Positions 15,670 to 24,997 of a stretch of DNA of 25,538 nucleotides are shown here, piece after piece (within the stretch, counting starts at the first letter, position 1; every line of letters begins with the position of its first letter). Origin of the DNA: a virus; IMG/VR virus record IMGVR_UViG_3300032046_000197, positions 1 to 25,538 of that record, one strand, 5' to 3'. The translations under genes and the position numbers were made by a program. The notes below the pieces were generated by a model that had not been told where the DNA came from, made no database searches, and was given only the letters and a program-made list of their open reading frames with translations.

Positions 15670-16791
15670 ATGTCAACAACAACTATTATATCAGAACCAG
15701 AAAAAGAAAAATTATATACCCAAGTTTTACATTTATTAGGTGCGCCAGTTAGAGGAATTGAATTAACTGAAGAACAAATGGATACATTTTTAGAATTATC
15801 GCTTTCGGAATATGAACAATATGTTAGTGACTGGCTTATTGAATCCCAATGGTCCGCATTAATAGGTATAGATGTTGATACTCAATCGCTAGCACGAGCA
15901 TTTACAACAAGAAGTGTAGATTATGAAACACAATTTACATATTCTTATTCTAAAATCGTTGGATTACAAGCAGGTGGACCAAGTGAATTAAAAAAATCAT
16001 ATTTTGATTTATCAGCAAATACACAAAATTATTTAATACCAGCCGGTAGAGAAATTAATGAACTTTTATGGTTTACACGAGCAGAATTAACCGATTCTAT
16101 TATTGACCCATTTTTAGGCGGATTTGGTGGGCTTGGCGGTGTTGGGTTTGGCGGTGTCGGTGGTTTTGCACAACAAGGTTCAGCTGGTTCTTATTTTATG
16201 TTGCCAGCATTTGACTTACTTTTAAGAATGCAAGATAGAAACATAAAAAATAGATTAATTGGTGGAGAATTAACATACAGAATAACAGCCGGTCCAAATG
16301 GAACTAAAAATGTCCATTTATCTAACGTTCCTGGCGGTAGATTTGACTTCGGTTCTATTCAAAATAATAGAAATAGGGTATGGTATTGGTATTATGAGAC
16401 AGAAGATAGAGAAACATGTTTAGATAAAAATAAAGATGTTGTAAAATTACCATCAGATGTTGAAACTGAACAATTAACTTGGGATAAAATTAATAATCCA
16501 GCTAGAAATTGGGTAAGGAAATATCTTATTGGCTATTCAAAAGAAGGATTAGCAAGAATTTGGGGTAAATTTTCAGGAGAATTAGGTGCGCCAGAAGCTC
16601 AAGCAAAATTAGATTATCAATCATTACTTACTGAAGGTAGAGATGAAAAAATGAAATTAGTTGAAGAATTAATGGCAAGATTAGAAAGACTCCGCCCCGA
16701 TAAACTTCTTGAAAGAAAAGCTAATGAAGCGGAATATCTTAATAGAGCATTAAAAATGAGACCATTCCAATCACCATTTCAGGCAATTTAA
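15670..16791 (+). CDS. Neck protein (T4 gp13-like)
   Basis: The 373-residue protein resembles T4 gp13 (309 residues), a neck protein that closes the filled head and joins it to the tail. The N-terminal helical part has ELTEEQMDTFLELSLSEYEQ, as in connector-associated proteins. The C-terminal part has ARNWVRKYLIGYSKEGLARI and WGKFSG, followed by a long helix with EGRDEKMKLVEELMARLERL, the gp13 pattern. Residues 149-172 form a glycine-rich insert (GGFGGLGGVGFGGVGGF) that T4 gp13 lacks. Unlike the other neck and tail genes it is on the plus strand, and its stop codon abuts that of the DNA polymerase gene with no bases between. Confidence 0.65.
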   Translation: MSTTTIISEPEKEKLYTQVLHLLGAPVRGIELTEEQMDTFLELSLSEYEQYVSDWLIESQWSALIGIDVDTQSLARAFTTRSVDYETQFTYSYSKIVGLQAGGPSELKKSYFDLSANTQNYLIPAGREINELLWFTRAELTDSIIDPFLGGFGGLGGVGFGGVGGFAQQGSAGSYFMLPAFDLLLRMQDRNIKNRLIGGELTYRITAGPNGTKNVHLSNVPGGRFDFGSIQNNRNRVWYWYYETEDRETCLDKNKDVVKLPSDVETEQLTWDKINNPARNWVRKYLIGYSKEGLARIWGKFSGELGAPEAQAKLDYQSLLTEGRDEKMKLVEELMARLERLRPDKLLERKANEAEYLNRALKMRPFQSPFQAI

Positions 16792-19707
16792 TTAAATGTT
16801 GGTTACGTGAAATGCGTAGTCATTATTATCATTTTCAATAATTTCATCCTCATTATCAATAGAACTTTTTTCTTTTAAAGAAAGAACTTTTCTATTATGT
16901 TCCACCCATTTTTGGTCTACTAATTCTAATGTACCGGGAGGATACATATAAAATGGGTCACGTTGAACTCTATTCCAAAATTCAACTTCTCCTTCAGATA
17001 ATGTCATAACATCGTCATAGTTATCTTGTCCGTCTTCTTTTATTGGATGTCCGCTATCTAGCTCGCATTGAAGTTTTGTAAAATACGGCCTTTTTGCGGG
17101 GTCTTCAATCAATATTTCATCACGAATATCAGGATGAAAAACAACTAACAATGGTTCTACCCGGCTATTAAATGTACTTAAATATTTTGCAACGTTATAA
17201 TCACCCACCATGTTAGGGTTATTTTGTATTTCAGATTCAGGAATCATATAACACATAATTTTAACAGAAGTATCATGTGGCGGTATTTTTCCATTAGTTA
17301 ATTTATATTCTTTTAATTGTTTTGTTGTCCATTTTTCTTTAAATGAAACAACTTTTTTAACATCACCATCACCTTTTTTGTCACCATTATTAACATAATA
17401 AATTGTTTCACCTAAAACCGCTTTATAATTGTTTTGGATAATTAACTCCATATGAGCTTGACGTGACATTAATGCTCCTGACTTTGTTGTCTTTTTAATA
17501 TGTTTCTTATAATCTTCTACCGATTGTTTTACACGAGCTTTATTTGCCATCTTAACTAATGGTATCTCTTTATTATATATCATTTCAATATATTTGTAAT
17601 ATAATTCAAGAAATTGTAATCCATCTCCGTTTAAAAGATGTTTTAATCCTTCATCCAAGAACTCGACAACATATTGTTGTAATTTTTTAGATTTAATGGT
17701 ATTACCGGTTAATTTTATTTTTTCTTTACCTTTTTTAATTATTTTAATAATATAATTCTTCCTTGAAAGATTAATACTAGCCGGTGCTTCGTAGTCAATA
17801 TCTAATCCCATCGTACCTCTCATGAATATATCATTAAACTCAGCTGTATCAGCCTTAGCCCCCTTATATTCTTTTCCTGCTTCAACCAAAGAGTTTAATC
17901 CTTTACCAATATAGGTATGAGATTCAATATCATCAGGAAGTGAAAAATTAACACCGTCAGTATCCATAACTAATGGAACATATCCTTTCTTTACAAAGAA
18001 CATAATCATCATACGAAGACATTGCCTACCTCCGCAAGTAGTCATTTCACCTTTATTCATGTCTCCCCATGGAAATATTTGCGGAGCGGATAATGAACCG
18101 AAATAAGCATTAATAAAAATCTTTAACGGTAATTGTTTTCTATCGTGCATCTCAGATAAAACTGGGTCAGTTTTTTCATAAAACTCTTTAAGACGTTTAC
18201 TTACAAGACGAATAGCAAGGAAATAAATTAACATAGATTTTTGTACATCCATAACATCACAATCTGGAAACACATCATTTTCAATCATGAATGATGGATA
18301 TAACGATGAAAAGTCAAATTTAATAATTCCTTTAGAAAATCCAACCCTTAATAACCTTGATAATCCCCCTACAAATTTTCTTTTAGTATCTTTTAGTGGT
18401 ATTGCTAGTTTATTCTCATATGACCATGCTAACATTATAATTTTCCACAATGTAGCTGTTCCCATTGTGGCAACTCTTTCATATGTTGTAGGAACTAATT
18501 TAGAAAGTAAGAATGTAGATTGACTAAATGAGTCGTCAACCACCATGGTTTCATATAAATCATCATCAAGATATTGTTCTACAATTTTACTACCATTCCA
18601 TGTTTCATATCGGCCAGGAAATCTTTCTAAAAGATTTTCAGTTCCAGGGTCTCCAACCTTTTTATATCTACCTGTTTGAGGATTTAAATAATAATCTTCA
18701 TTTGCAAGATATATTTTAGAAATATATGCCCCATCAACATAAACTCGATTTGGCTTTTCTTTTTCCAAAAATTGAGTAATATATTTTAATCCCCAAGATT
18801 TTATTTCTGAATTAATTGCTTGCGCTCTACGAACCGCATGTGCAACATCAATTATATTAAATCCCCATATAACATATTGGTTATATGATTCAACTTCATT
18901 TGCTAGTTTTAATGTTCCATCTTTTCTCTTAATACCAGTAGAGGTAAAAATTTTTGTGAATTCTTGGACATCTATTCCCAAAATTTCGGCTCTTTTTAGG
19001 ATAAACGGCCAGTCAAATGATGCTGAGTTATATCCACCAATTATTGTAGGTTTTAATTTTTTTATAATATTAAAAAATTCTTCAATACACTCCTCTTCTC
19101 CATTTTCACCAAGAGCACTGATTGTTTTTTGTAAACCACGATTATCTTTAACACCAATAAGAATAATCTCATCAGTTTCAGGATTTAAACCAGTGGTTTC
19201 AATATCAAACACAAATCGGTACACATCCTGATAATCCTCAAGCCCTTTAAATAGACGTTTCTTTTTTTGAACCAAATATTGTTCTGCTGGCGTTAAAACA
19301 GTAAAGTTTTTTTTATATTTTTCACTCCATGGGTCTAATCCACCCTCTTTAAAAAAACTAATAAGATGAGTATAACTTTTTATTGATTTAACCATGAAAG
19401 GCATTCCTTCCATAAGTCTCTTATTGCCATGTGTTTCTAATTTTTCAATTAGAATACCATGTTCACTCATCTTTCTTCTCTGTTCTTCCTTATCACCTTT
19501 ATAAAAATTTAAAGATGTAAGGTCACCTACCCATAAAAACGGTGTAAATGTATCCGATTTTATTATTTTACCCTTTTCAGGGTCCTGTATGATTTTGAAA
19601 ATTTTATTAGTTCGGTAATCGTACTCGATACCAACAATGTATTGCTCTGGGTCTGCACCATTTAAGAAGCTTTCTATAACTTCTTGGGAAATTACTTCTT
19701 TTACCAT
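16792..19707 (-). CDS. gp43: Family B DNA polymerase with 3'-5' exonuclease (T4 gp43-like)
   Basis: This 971-residue replicative polymerase (T4 gp43 has 898) has every core motif in order. Exonuclease motifs: FDIETTG (167-173, D168 and E170), GYNSASFDWP (225-234, D232) and YLDDD (379-383). Polymerase motifs: A, FDFSSLYPS (464-472); B, KIFINAYFG (529-537); C, MDTDG (581-585, with D582 and D584 as metal ligands). The exonuclease and polymerase sites therefore look intact. The A-to-B spacing of about 64 residues is shorter than in T4/RB69 polymerases, suggesting shorter fingers. The C-terminal tail is acidic and Asn-rich, as in sliding-clamp-binding tails, though no clear clamp motif is seen. 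No TATTTAT box precedes the start, which fits a different, perhaps earlier, expression class. Confidence 0.95.
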   Translation of the reverse strand: MVKEVISQEVIESFLNGADPEQYIVGIEYDYRTNKIFKIIQDPEKGKIIKSDTFTPFLWVGDLTSLNFYKGDKEEQRRKMSEHGILIEKLETHGNKRLMEGMPFMVKSIKSYTHLISFFKEGGLDPWSEKYKKNFTVLTPAEQYLVQKKKRLFKGLEDYQDVYRFVFDIETTGLNPETDEIILIGVKDNRGLQKTISALGENGEEECIEEFFNIIKKLKPTIIGGYNSASFDWPFILKRAEILGIDVQEFTKIFTSTGIKRKDGTLKLANEVESYNQYVIWGFNIIDVAHAVRRAQAINSEIKSWGLKYITQFLEKEKPNRVYVDGAYISKIYLANEDYYLNPQTGRYKKVGDPGTENLLERFPGRYETWNGSKIVEQYLDDDLYETMVVDDSFSQSTFLLSKLVPTTYERVATMGTATLWKIIMLAWSYENKLAIPLKDTKRKFVGGLSRLLRVGFSKGIIKFDFSSLYPSFMIENDVFPDCDVMDVQKSMLIYFLAIRLVSKRLKEFYEKTDPVLSEMHDRKQLPLKIFINAYFGSLSAPQIFPWGDMNKGEMTTCGGRQCLRMMIMFFVKKGYVPLVMDTDGVNFSLPDDIESHTYIGKGLNSLVEAGKEYKGAKADTAEFNDIFMRGTMGLDIDYEAPASINLSRKNYIIKIIKKGKEKIKLTGNTIKSKKLQQYVVEFLDEGLKHLLNGDGLQFLELYYKYIEMIYNKEIPLVKMANKARVKQSVEDYKKHIKKTTKSGALMSRQAHMELIIQNNYKAVLGETIYYVNNGDKKGDGDVKKVVSFKEKWTTKQLKEYKLTNGKIPPHDTSVKIMCYMIPESEIQNNPNMVGDYNVAKYLSTFNSRVEPLLVVFHPDIRDEILIEDPAKRPYFTKLQCELDSGHPIKEDGQDNYDDVMTLSEGEVEFWNRVQRDPFYMYPPGTLELVDQKWVEHNRKVLSLKEKSSIDNEDEIIENDNNDYAFHVTNI

Positions 19708-19737
19708 AATTATATATTTTAGTTTAACATATTAGCT

Positions 19738-19753
19738 TACGGCCTAAACCGTA
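19738..19753. other. Short inverted repeat upstream of DNA polymerase
   Basis: TACGG and CCGTA flank a 6-nt loop in the 86-bp gap between the polymerase gene and the 122-residue gene upstream. The stem has only five pairs and no clear T-run, so it may be an operator or weak hairpin. The rest of the gap is plain A/T-rich DNA. Confidence 0.3.
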
Positions 19754-19793
19754 GTTAGTCTTAATGTCTAAAATATACGAAAAAATAATTAAA

Positions 19794-20162
19794 TTAAAAA
19801 ATAGTGATGAATAATTTTTCTTTTACAGGTAAAATTAACTTAGTTGTCGGGACTAAATTAGTATCTAAAAATTGAACAGTAACTTTACCCTCATATTTAC
19901 CAATTTTTGCTGTCTGAGCTTCAGTAAATCTATGTACAATATAATATTCATCAGTAGTTTGATTATATTTTTTATCTCTAGTTGTGATTGAACAAGGAGA
20001 ACTTAATATTTCAGCCTCTTCTGTTTCCATATTAAACATATCAAATGTTATATCAGAATTTTCAAGAAAATCATTAAATGATGATTTATCATTTTTTCCA
20101 TCATCTATTAGCCTTAGTTTTAATATCGGCTCCGATGCTCCTTGTCTTATAAAAAATTCCAT
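19794..20162 (-). CDS. Small beta-rich protein, possible receptor-binding adaptor domain
   Basis: The 122-residue protein opens MEFFIRQGASEPILKLRLID and closes VPTTKLILPVKEKLFITIF, with ITFDMFNMETEEAE and GKYEGKVTVQFLDT between. This strand pattern resembles the N-terminal immunoglobulin-like domain of BppU-type adaptors that attach receptor-binding proteins to a baseplate. The match is by pattern only. The gene is the last of the glycosyltransferase operon, 23 nt after the 1400-residue gene, with its own TATTTAT box. It could be an acceptor or partner of the glycan enzymes, or simply a tail protein. Confidence 0.4.
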   Translation of the reverse strand: MEFFIRQGASEPILKLRLIDDGKNDKSSFNDFLENSDITFDMFNMETEEAEILSSPCSITTRDKKYNQTTDEYYIVHRFTEAQTAKIGKYEGKVTVQFLDTNLVPTTKLILPVKEKLFITIF

Positions 20163-20178
20163 TGTTTTACCGTTTTAT

Positions 20179-20185
20179 ATAAATA
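20179..20185 (-). promoter_or_regulatory. TATTTAT box upstream of 122-aa gene
   Basis: TATTTAT on the coding strand ends 16 nt before the ATG at 20162 and begins directly after the stop of the 1400-residue gene. Confidence 0.3.
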
Positions 20186-23100
20186 TTAGGCATTTGGATT
20201 CTCTCTTAATTTAGTTAATTCTTCTAATGGATATTCGCAAGCATTTACGTCCCAATTATATATAGTACTATCAACGCCAACGTGTAAAACGCCGCCAGGT
20301 ACACATAACACAAAATTATTATCATTATTTTTTCCTGGCGAATTTTTGTTCCACCAACTTAATTCCCAATCTAATCCAGCATTCCATGATGAATTATATG
20401 ATTCACCATAATGAGCATCTAAATGAAGTGGAAATAATGATTTTAAATCTCTTACTCTCATAAACATATGTCCAGCTCTTAATGAGCGTTTTTCACATAA
20501 ATTTCCAAATCGTGTATTTCTCCAACCAAGTTCTTCATGCTCTTTACTCATATATCCAGTTGTAAAGAAAATTTCTTGATTTTCATTTAAAATATTACAA
20601 TATGTAGATAATGGTTCATTAAAAAGGTTATCTTGGTCAGTAAATTGTATAAAATCATATTCATCAATATTCACATCTTCTAACATTTGTAATAATGCTC
20701 CCCTTTGTCCCATATTAAAGTCAGAATTATACACCGTAAACCTATCATCAATATTTTCGTTAATAACTTTTAATATTTCTTCCTTCATTTCAGGATTTGA
20801 GTTCTCAACAATATAAACATCATTTATATAATTTTCATTTTTAATGTCTTTTAACGAATTTATTACATTTTTAATATGATGAGGTCTATTAAATGATGTT
20901 AATAATGTAATTATCTTTGGTTTTTTAATTAAATTCGGTAAAACGTTTGTTTCAAATTCATTAACTATCTTTTTCCATGAATAATTTGTTCTCACAAAAT
21001 CTGAAAATTCTTTTAAGTATCCAGTTTCAATCGTTTTATCATAACTTTCATATAACGCCATCATGCAATTAGTTAATGTGTTAATTTCCGGCTCAGCCCA
21101 TTCTCCTAACATCCATGGGTGATTTTTTACAGGAACTAATTTATAAGGAATTTCATAATATTTTCCTTTTATTAACTCGCATACACCCGGCTCAGATGTT
21201 GTTATTACTGGTAATCCACAAGCCATGGCTTCAAGCACTGTCATTCCAAAAGTATCAGCTCTTGATGGATAAACATACACATGACATTCCTTATATAATT
21301 CTAAAACTTTATTATGCCCTTCATTACTAACATGCCAGAATATATTTTTATATTTATCAACGTATTCTTTTACCCTTTCTCCATCATAGAAGACCATCCC
21401 ATCATTTGATTTCAAATGTAATTCAACATTCTCATTTGTTCCATATAACTTGGTAAACGCTTCTAACAATTGAAAAATTCCCTTTCTGTCTGAACATTCG
21501 CCAACATATAAGAATTTAAACTTTTCTCCTTTAATTCTAGGGGTGTATTTAAACTTTTCTGGGTCAATTCCATGTGGAAATACGTATATCGGTTTTTTAA
21601 CTCCTAATTTAATCATTCTTTCTTTTGAACGATTTGATGGGGTTAATATATAATCAGCCAGATTACAATTATTTGCGAAGTTTGGAATACCTCCTGTTGT
21701 ATCAACGCCAGTATATATTACTTTATTATTAAATTCAGATAATTCCGATATCATGTCAGGATATGAAAACATGATACCTAAATCATGATTTTTTGGTTTT
21801 GCAAGAGAAATATGAATTAATGGATTATCTGTTTCAGTTGCTCCGATAATAGATTTACATGAAATATCGGTTTCATTTAAATTTTCCAAGATTCTTTGAG
21901 ATAAAATACCCATAGAAGCATAATCATCATACTTTGCTAACCATGTTAATTTATTTTTTTTAGGAAACGTTTTTATTTCTTTTCCATCTGACGTAATTAT
22001 ATTTACTTTTTTCCCTATCGTTAAAGAAGTAATTAAATCTGATATTTCCATCTCTGGTGTACATTCAAATAAATTTATTTTTTTTAAAATTTCTTTATCA
22101 TACCTAATTTTTTCAAAATTTTCTCCTGATTTATTAATTGCAATGTATATAAATTTATCATCATTTATAATTTCTTTAAGACGGTCATATTCTAAATCAT
22201 TTAATAATGTAATTGTATCACATTCTTTATATTTTTTGAATTTTAATTTATTTTCTTCCATCGATTTTTTAGTTTCATCTTTATCTAATAAACTAAACGA
22301 AATTCCCTGAAGATGTACTATTGGAAAATCAATGTATTGAGATTCCCCTAAATCATCCTTATACGCATAGTATCCTAATTCATATCCATTTAGTTCCACT
22401 CTATAAGATAGTTCCATATCATCAACATAACCCTTGTCAAAACCTTCATTTAGTAACCCTATTTTATTTAAAACAGATTTTCGAGCAATAAAACAACATC
22501 CTAAAATAAATTCATTCGATTTTACAGGTCCAATAAGTCCATATTTATCATTTTCTAATAATGGTAATAACAAATCCTCCCAATTACTAAATAACCCAGC
22601 GTCACTATTCATACAAAGTATAAACTCGTTTTTTGCTAATTTAAAACATTCATTTACAGCTTTAACAAATCCAATTCCTTCTGGCACTTTATATATAACA
22701 GCATTAGAGATATTAAATGGATTATCTTTTATGAATTTTTCTAATATTTTATTATCTTGGTCTGAAGAACCGTTAGAATACAATATTAATTCATTAATTG
22801 CAGTAGAACTTGATAATGTTTTCTCCAACATTTCCATCGTCAACTTACTATTTCCATAAACAGGAACAACTAAGCTTAATGGCGGATATTTTGATAGTTC
22901 TTTTTGTGTTTTTTTTGTTTTTCCGTACTCTAATACGCCAATTCCAGCAAATCCACCTTTATGCTTTGCTGCGTTATAAAAATATTCATTTATTTCTTTA
23001 TCAATTAATTTTGTGTGTATAAACTCTTTTGATTCGTATTTTTGAGATAAATCCGTCCATAATGTAGACACAAAACAATTCCATTCAGCGTGATATTCAC

Positions 23101-24388
23101 TTGCAATTACGTCATGAAAGGCTACGATTGAATTTTCATGTAAAAATTCTTTATAAACATTAAAATCATTTTTTGACCCCTCATAACTATGGTCACCATC
23201 TATAAAAAGAAAATCAACTTTTCTACCATTTAATAGTTCTCTAACTCTACCGATTAAATAATTGTCCTGTGAATTACCATTTATTGCAAAAAATTGTTTA
23301 TTATGTAAATTTGCTTGTTCTAATGCGTCTGAAATAACATAAACTCTCTCCTCAAATCCATGACCGCCATGTGGGCCAGTAGGGTAATCAATACTAAAAA
23401 TAATTTCAGAACTAGGAAGTTCAAACCATCTTGCTAATGTTCCTCCTCTTGCTGTTCCAATTTCCATTATAATTTTTGGATTATGATTTGCAACTTCTAG
23501 TTGTAAATTTTCAATCTCTAAAGGAATTTGCATCGATTGCGTTTTTCTATACGCCATCATCGGCCTCAAATATTGTCTGTCAAATGTATTTTTAAAAAAT
23601 ATTTCATGTCTATAAAATTCCATTGGAAAAAAGTCTGGTATTGAATCATGTTTTTTCATTTTAATTTCTGACCGGTCAAATAAATCCCTACCATTATACA
23701 TGTTATCTTTTATTATATTAATATCAGTATATTCAGGAAGATTAAATTCTTGATGTGAAAAAGATATTATTTTCTCTTTAATTTCTTCAGGAGAATTAAA
23801 AAACGAAAAATGATATCCACCATCTTCTATATGTTTACAATTATATCTATATTCTCGCACCTGAGAAAAATTAGTAAGAGTTCTTAATGTTTTATCGTTA
23901 ATAGCAGTAGTTCCAAACCATTCAATTAACACTTCACATATTGGAGAATAATAAAAAGTTTTAAACATAAATGATGTTGCATCCATGGTTTGATTTTTTG
24001 TTTTATCCCATGCTTCGTCAAATTTTTCAACTTTAGGAAACTCATCCACATCGGATAATAAAATTAATGTGTTTTCATCTGATAACTCTTTTATTTTATC
24101 ATACATGTAATCTCTTTGCTTCTTTTCTAAATAAAATTTATCGTTTTTTATTTCTTTTAAATCTGAGTCAATTGGTTCATAAATAACATAATGTATTTTA
24201 TCTCTATATTTTTCAATTTGTGGAAAATATTTTAATAAAGTTAAATTCTTTTTTATTCCAGTAAATGTAGTATTTCCTTCGCATATTATAAAATAATCGA
24301 CATGAGAATATAAATAATCTAATCTCATTTTTAACATTTCCATTTCTCCTGAAAATAATATTGCATCAATAACTTTGTATTCTTTCAT
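20186..24388 (-). CDS. Five-domain glycan-synthesis protein: GT17, methyltransferase-like, GT2, GT4, GT2
   Basis: This 1400-residue single chain reads as five enzyme domains. Residues 1-265 resemble glycosyltransferase family 17 (LFSGEMEMLKMRLDYLY, CEGNTTFTGIKKNLTLL, DVDE at 113-116 as the metal motif). Residues about 285-490 look like a Rossmann methyltransferase of the CmcI/Methyltransf_24 type (EIGTARGGT 309-317, FIDGDH 395-400, HD 425-426). Residues about 503-700 are a GT-A family 2 enzyme (LSLVVPVYG, NSDA, YVDDMELSYR). Residues about 810-1155 are a GT-B family 4 enzyme (LYVGECSDRKG 960-970, PSRADTFGMTVLEAMACGLP 1041-1060). Residues about 1158-1400 are a second GT-A enzyme (ITLLTSFNRP, FTDQDN 1249-1254). 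Key residues are present in each, so all may be active. The start overlaps the upstream methyltransferase stop (TAATG). A role in decorating virion proteins or cell-surface glycans is inference. Confidence 0.85.
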   Translation of the reverse strand: MKEYKVIDAILFSGEMEMLKMRLDYLYSHVDYFIICEGNTTFTGIKKNLTLLKYFPQIEKYRDKIHYVIYEPIDSDLKEIKNDKFYLEKKQRDYMYDKIKELSDENTLILLSDVDEFPKVEKFDEAWDKTKNQTMDATSFMFKTFYYSPICEVLIEWFGTTAINDKTLRTLTNFSQVREYRYNCKHIEDGGYHFSFFNSPEEIKEKIISFSHQEFNLPEYTDINIIKDNMYNGRDLFDRSEIKMKKHDSIPDFFPMEFYRHEIFFKNTFDRQYLRPMMAYRKTQSMQIPLEIENLQLEVANHNPKIIMEIGTARGGTLARWFELPSSEIIFSIDYPTGPHGGHGFEERVYVISDALEQANLHNKQFFAINGNSQDNYLIGRVRELLNGRKVDFLFIDGDHSYEGSKNDFNVYKEFLHENSIVAFHDVIASEYHAEWNCFVSTLWTDLSQKYESKEFIHTKLIDKEINEYFYNAAKHKGGFAGIGVLEYGKTKKTQKELSKYPPLSLVVPVYGNSKLTMEMLEKTLSSSTAINELILYSNGSSDQDNKILEKFIKDNPFNISNAVIYKVPEGIGFVKAVNECFKLAKNEFILCMNSDAGLFSNWEDLLLPLLENDKYGLIGPVKSNEFILGCCFIARKSVLNKIGLLNEGFDKGYVDDMELSYRVELNGYELGYYAYKDDLGESQYIDFPIVHLQGISFSLLDKDETKKSMEENKLKFKKYKECDTITLLNDLEYDRLKEIINDDKFIYIAINKSGENFEKIRYDKEILKKINLFECTPEMEISDLITSLTIGKKVNIITSDGKEIKTFPKKNKLTWLAKYDDYASMGILSQRILENLNETDISCKSIIGATETDNPLIHISLAKPKNHDLGIMFSYPDMISELSEFNNKVIYTGVDTTGGIPNFANNCNLADYILTPSNRSKERMIKLGVKKPIYVFPHGIDPEKFKYTPRIKGEKFKFLYVGECSDRKGIFQLLEAFTKLYGTNENVELHLKSNDGMVFYDGERVKEYVDKYKNIFWHVSNEGHNKVLELYKECHVYVYPSRADTFGMTVLEAMACGLPVITTSEPGVCELIKGKYYEIPYKLVPVKNHPWMLGEWAEPEINTLTNCMMALYESYDKTIETGYLKEFSDFVRTNYSWKKIVNEFETNVLPNLIKKPKIITLLTSFNRPHHIKNVINSLKDIKNENYINDVYIVENSNPEMKEEILKVINENIDDRFTVYNSDFNMGQRGALLQMLEDVNIDEYDFIQFTDQDNLFNEPLSTYCNILNENQEIFFTTGYMSKEHEELGWRNTRFGNLCEKRSLRAGHMFMRVRDLKSLFPLHLDAHYGESYNSSWNAGLDWELSWWNKNSPGKNNDNNFVLCVPGGVLHVGVDSTIYNWDVNACEYPLEELTKLRENPNA

Positions 24389-24996
24389 TATTTTTTGTTT
24401 TTAATTTTTATAAAAAGTTCTGGTTCTCTTATATTCATTGGATAATATTGAGAAACAATAAAATTATTTTTTTCTAAATATTGAACACAAGAATCTCCTC
24501 TATCATCAATATCTAATTTTAATTCAGAAATATTACAATGAATTTCCGAATCAACATTAGGATATGGTACAATTATTAAAATATATCCAGATGGTTTACA
24601 TACTCTTGAAAATTCTTTTAATGCTTTAATTGGATTTAAAATATGTTCCAAAGCATGACTACACCATACTACATCAAAAGTATTGTTATTAAATGGAAGG
24701 TCTGTTGCTGATGATTTTATAAAAACATCTTTATCAACAATTTTTTTTGCTACATTTAATTTATCTTGATTTATATCAACCCCAATTACATTAAATATTC
24801 CTTTAGATATTAAATGTTTAATTCCTACACCAGCTCCACATCCTACATCTATAACGGAACTTTCTTTATTTAATAAAGGTAAAAGAAATATATCTAAAGA
24901 ATTGATTTGACCCTTTTTCCAACTTTCGTTTTCATTTTCAAAAGACGCAGCACGTATTTGTACAATTTCGTAATCCTCATAATTATCAAATTTCAT
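24388..24996 (-). CDS. Class I SAM-dependent methyltransferase
   Basis: The 202-residue protein has the Methyltransf_11 pattern. Motif I is VIDVGCGAG (48-56), the acidic ribose-binding end of strand 2 is VIGVDI (70-75), the motif before strand 4 is ATDLPF (97-102), and the post-motif is SHALEH (113-118). The substrate is not evident; sugars are likely because of the company it keeps. Its ATG lies 1 nt after the upstream methyltransferase stop, and its own stop overlaps the ATG of the 1400-residue glycosyltransferase protein, so the three genes form a coupled operon. Confidence 0.85.
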   Translation of the reverse strand: MKFDNYEDYEIVQIRAASFENENESWKKGQINSLDIFLLPLLNKESSVIDVGCGAGVGIKHLISKGIFNVIGVDINQDKLNVAKKIVDKDVFIKSSATDLPFNNNTFDVVWCSHALEHILNPIKALKEFSRVCKPSGYILIIVPYPNVDSEIHCNISELKLDIDDRGDSCVQYLEKNNFIVSQYYPMNIREPELFIKIKNKK

Positions 24997-24997
24997 G

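Noticed and set aside
21115-23022. Several plus-strand reading frames of 70-141 codons inside the glycosyltransferase gene
   Set aside because: They lie opposite a long, motif-rich coding frame and encode low-complexity sequence without domains.
20186-24388. DNA base glucosylation, as in T4, as the role of the transferases
   Set aside because: No hydroxymethylase or T4-type alpha/beta DNA glucosyltransferase is seen in the window, and GT17/GT2/GT4 families fit protein or glycan acceptors better. It is not excluded by sequence outside the window.
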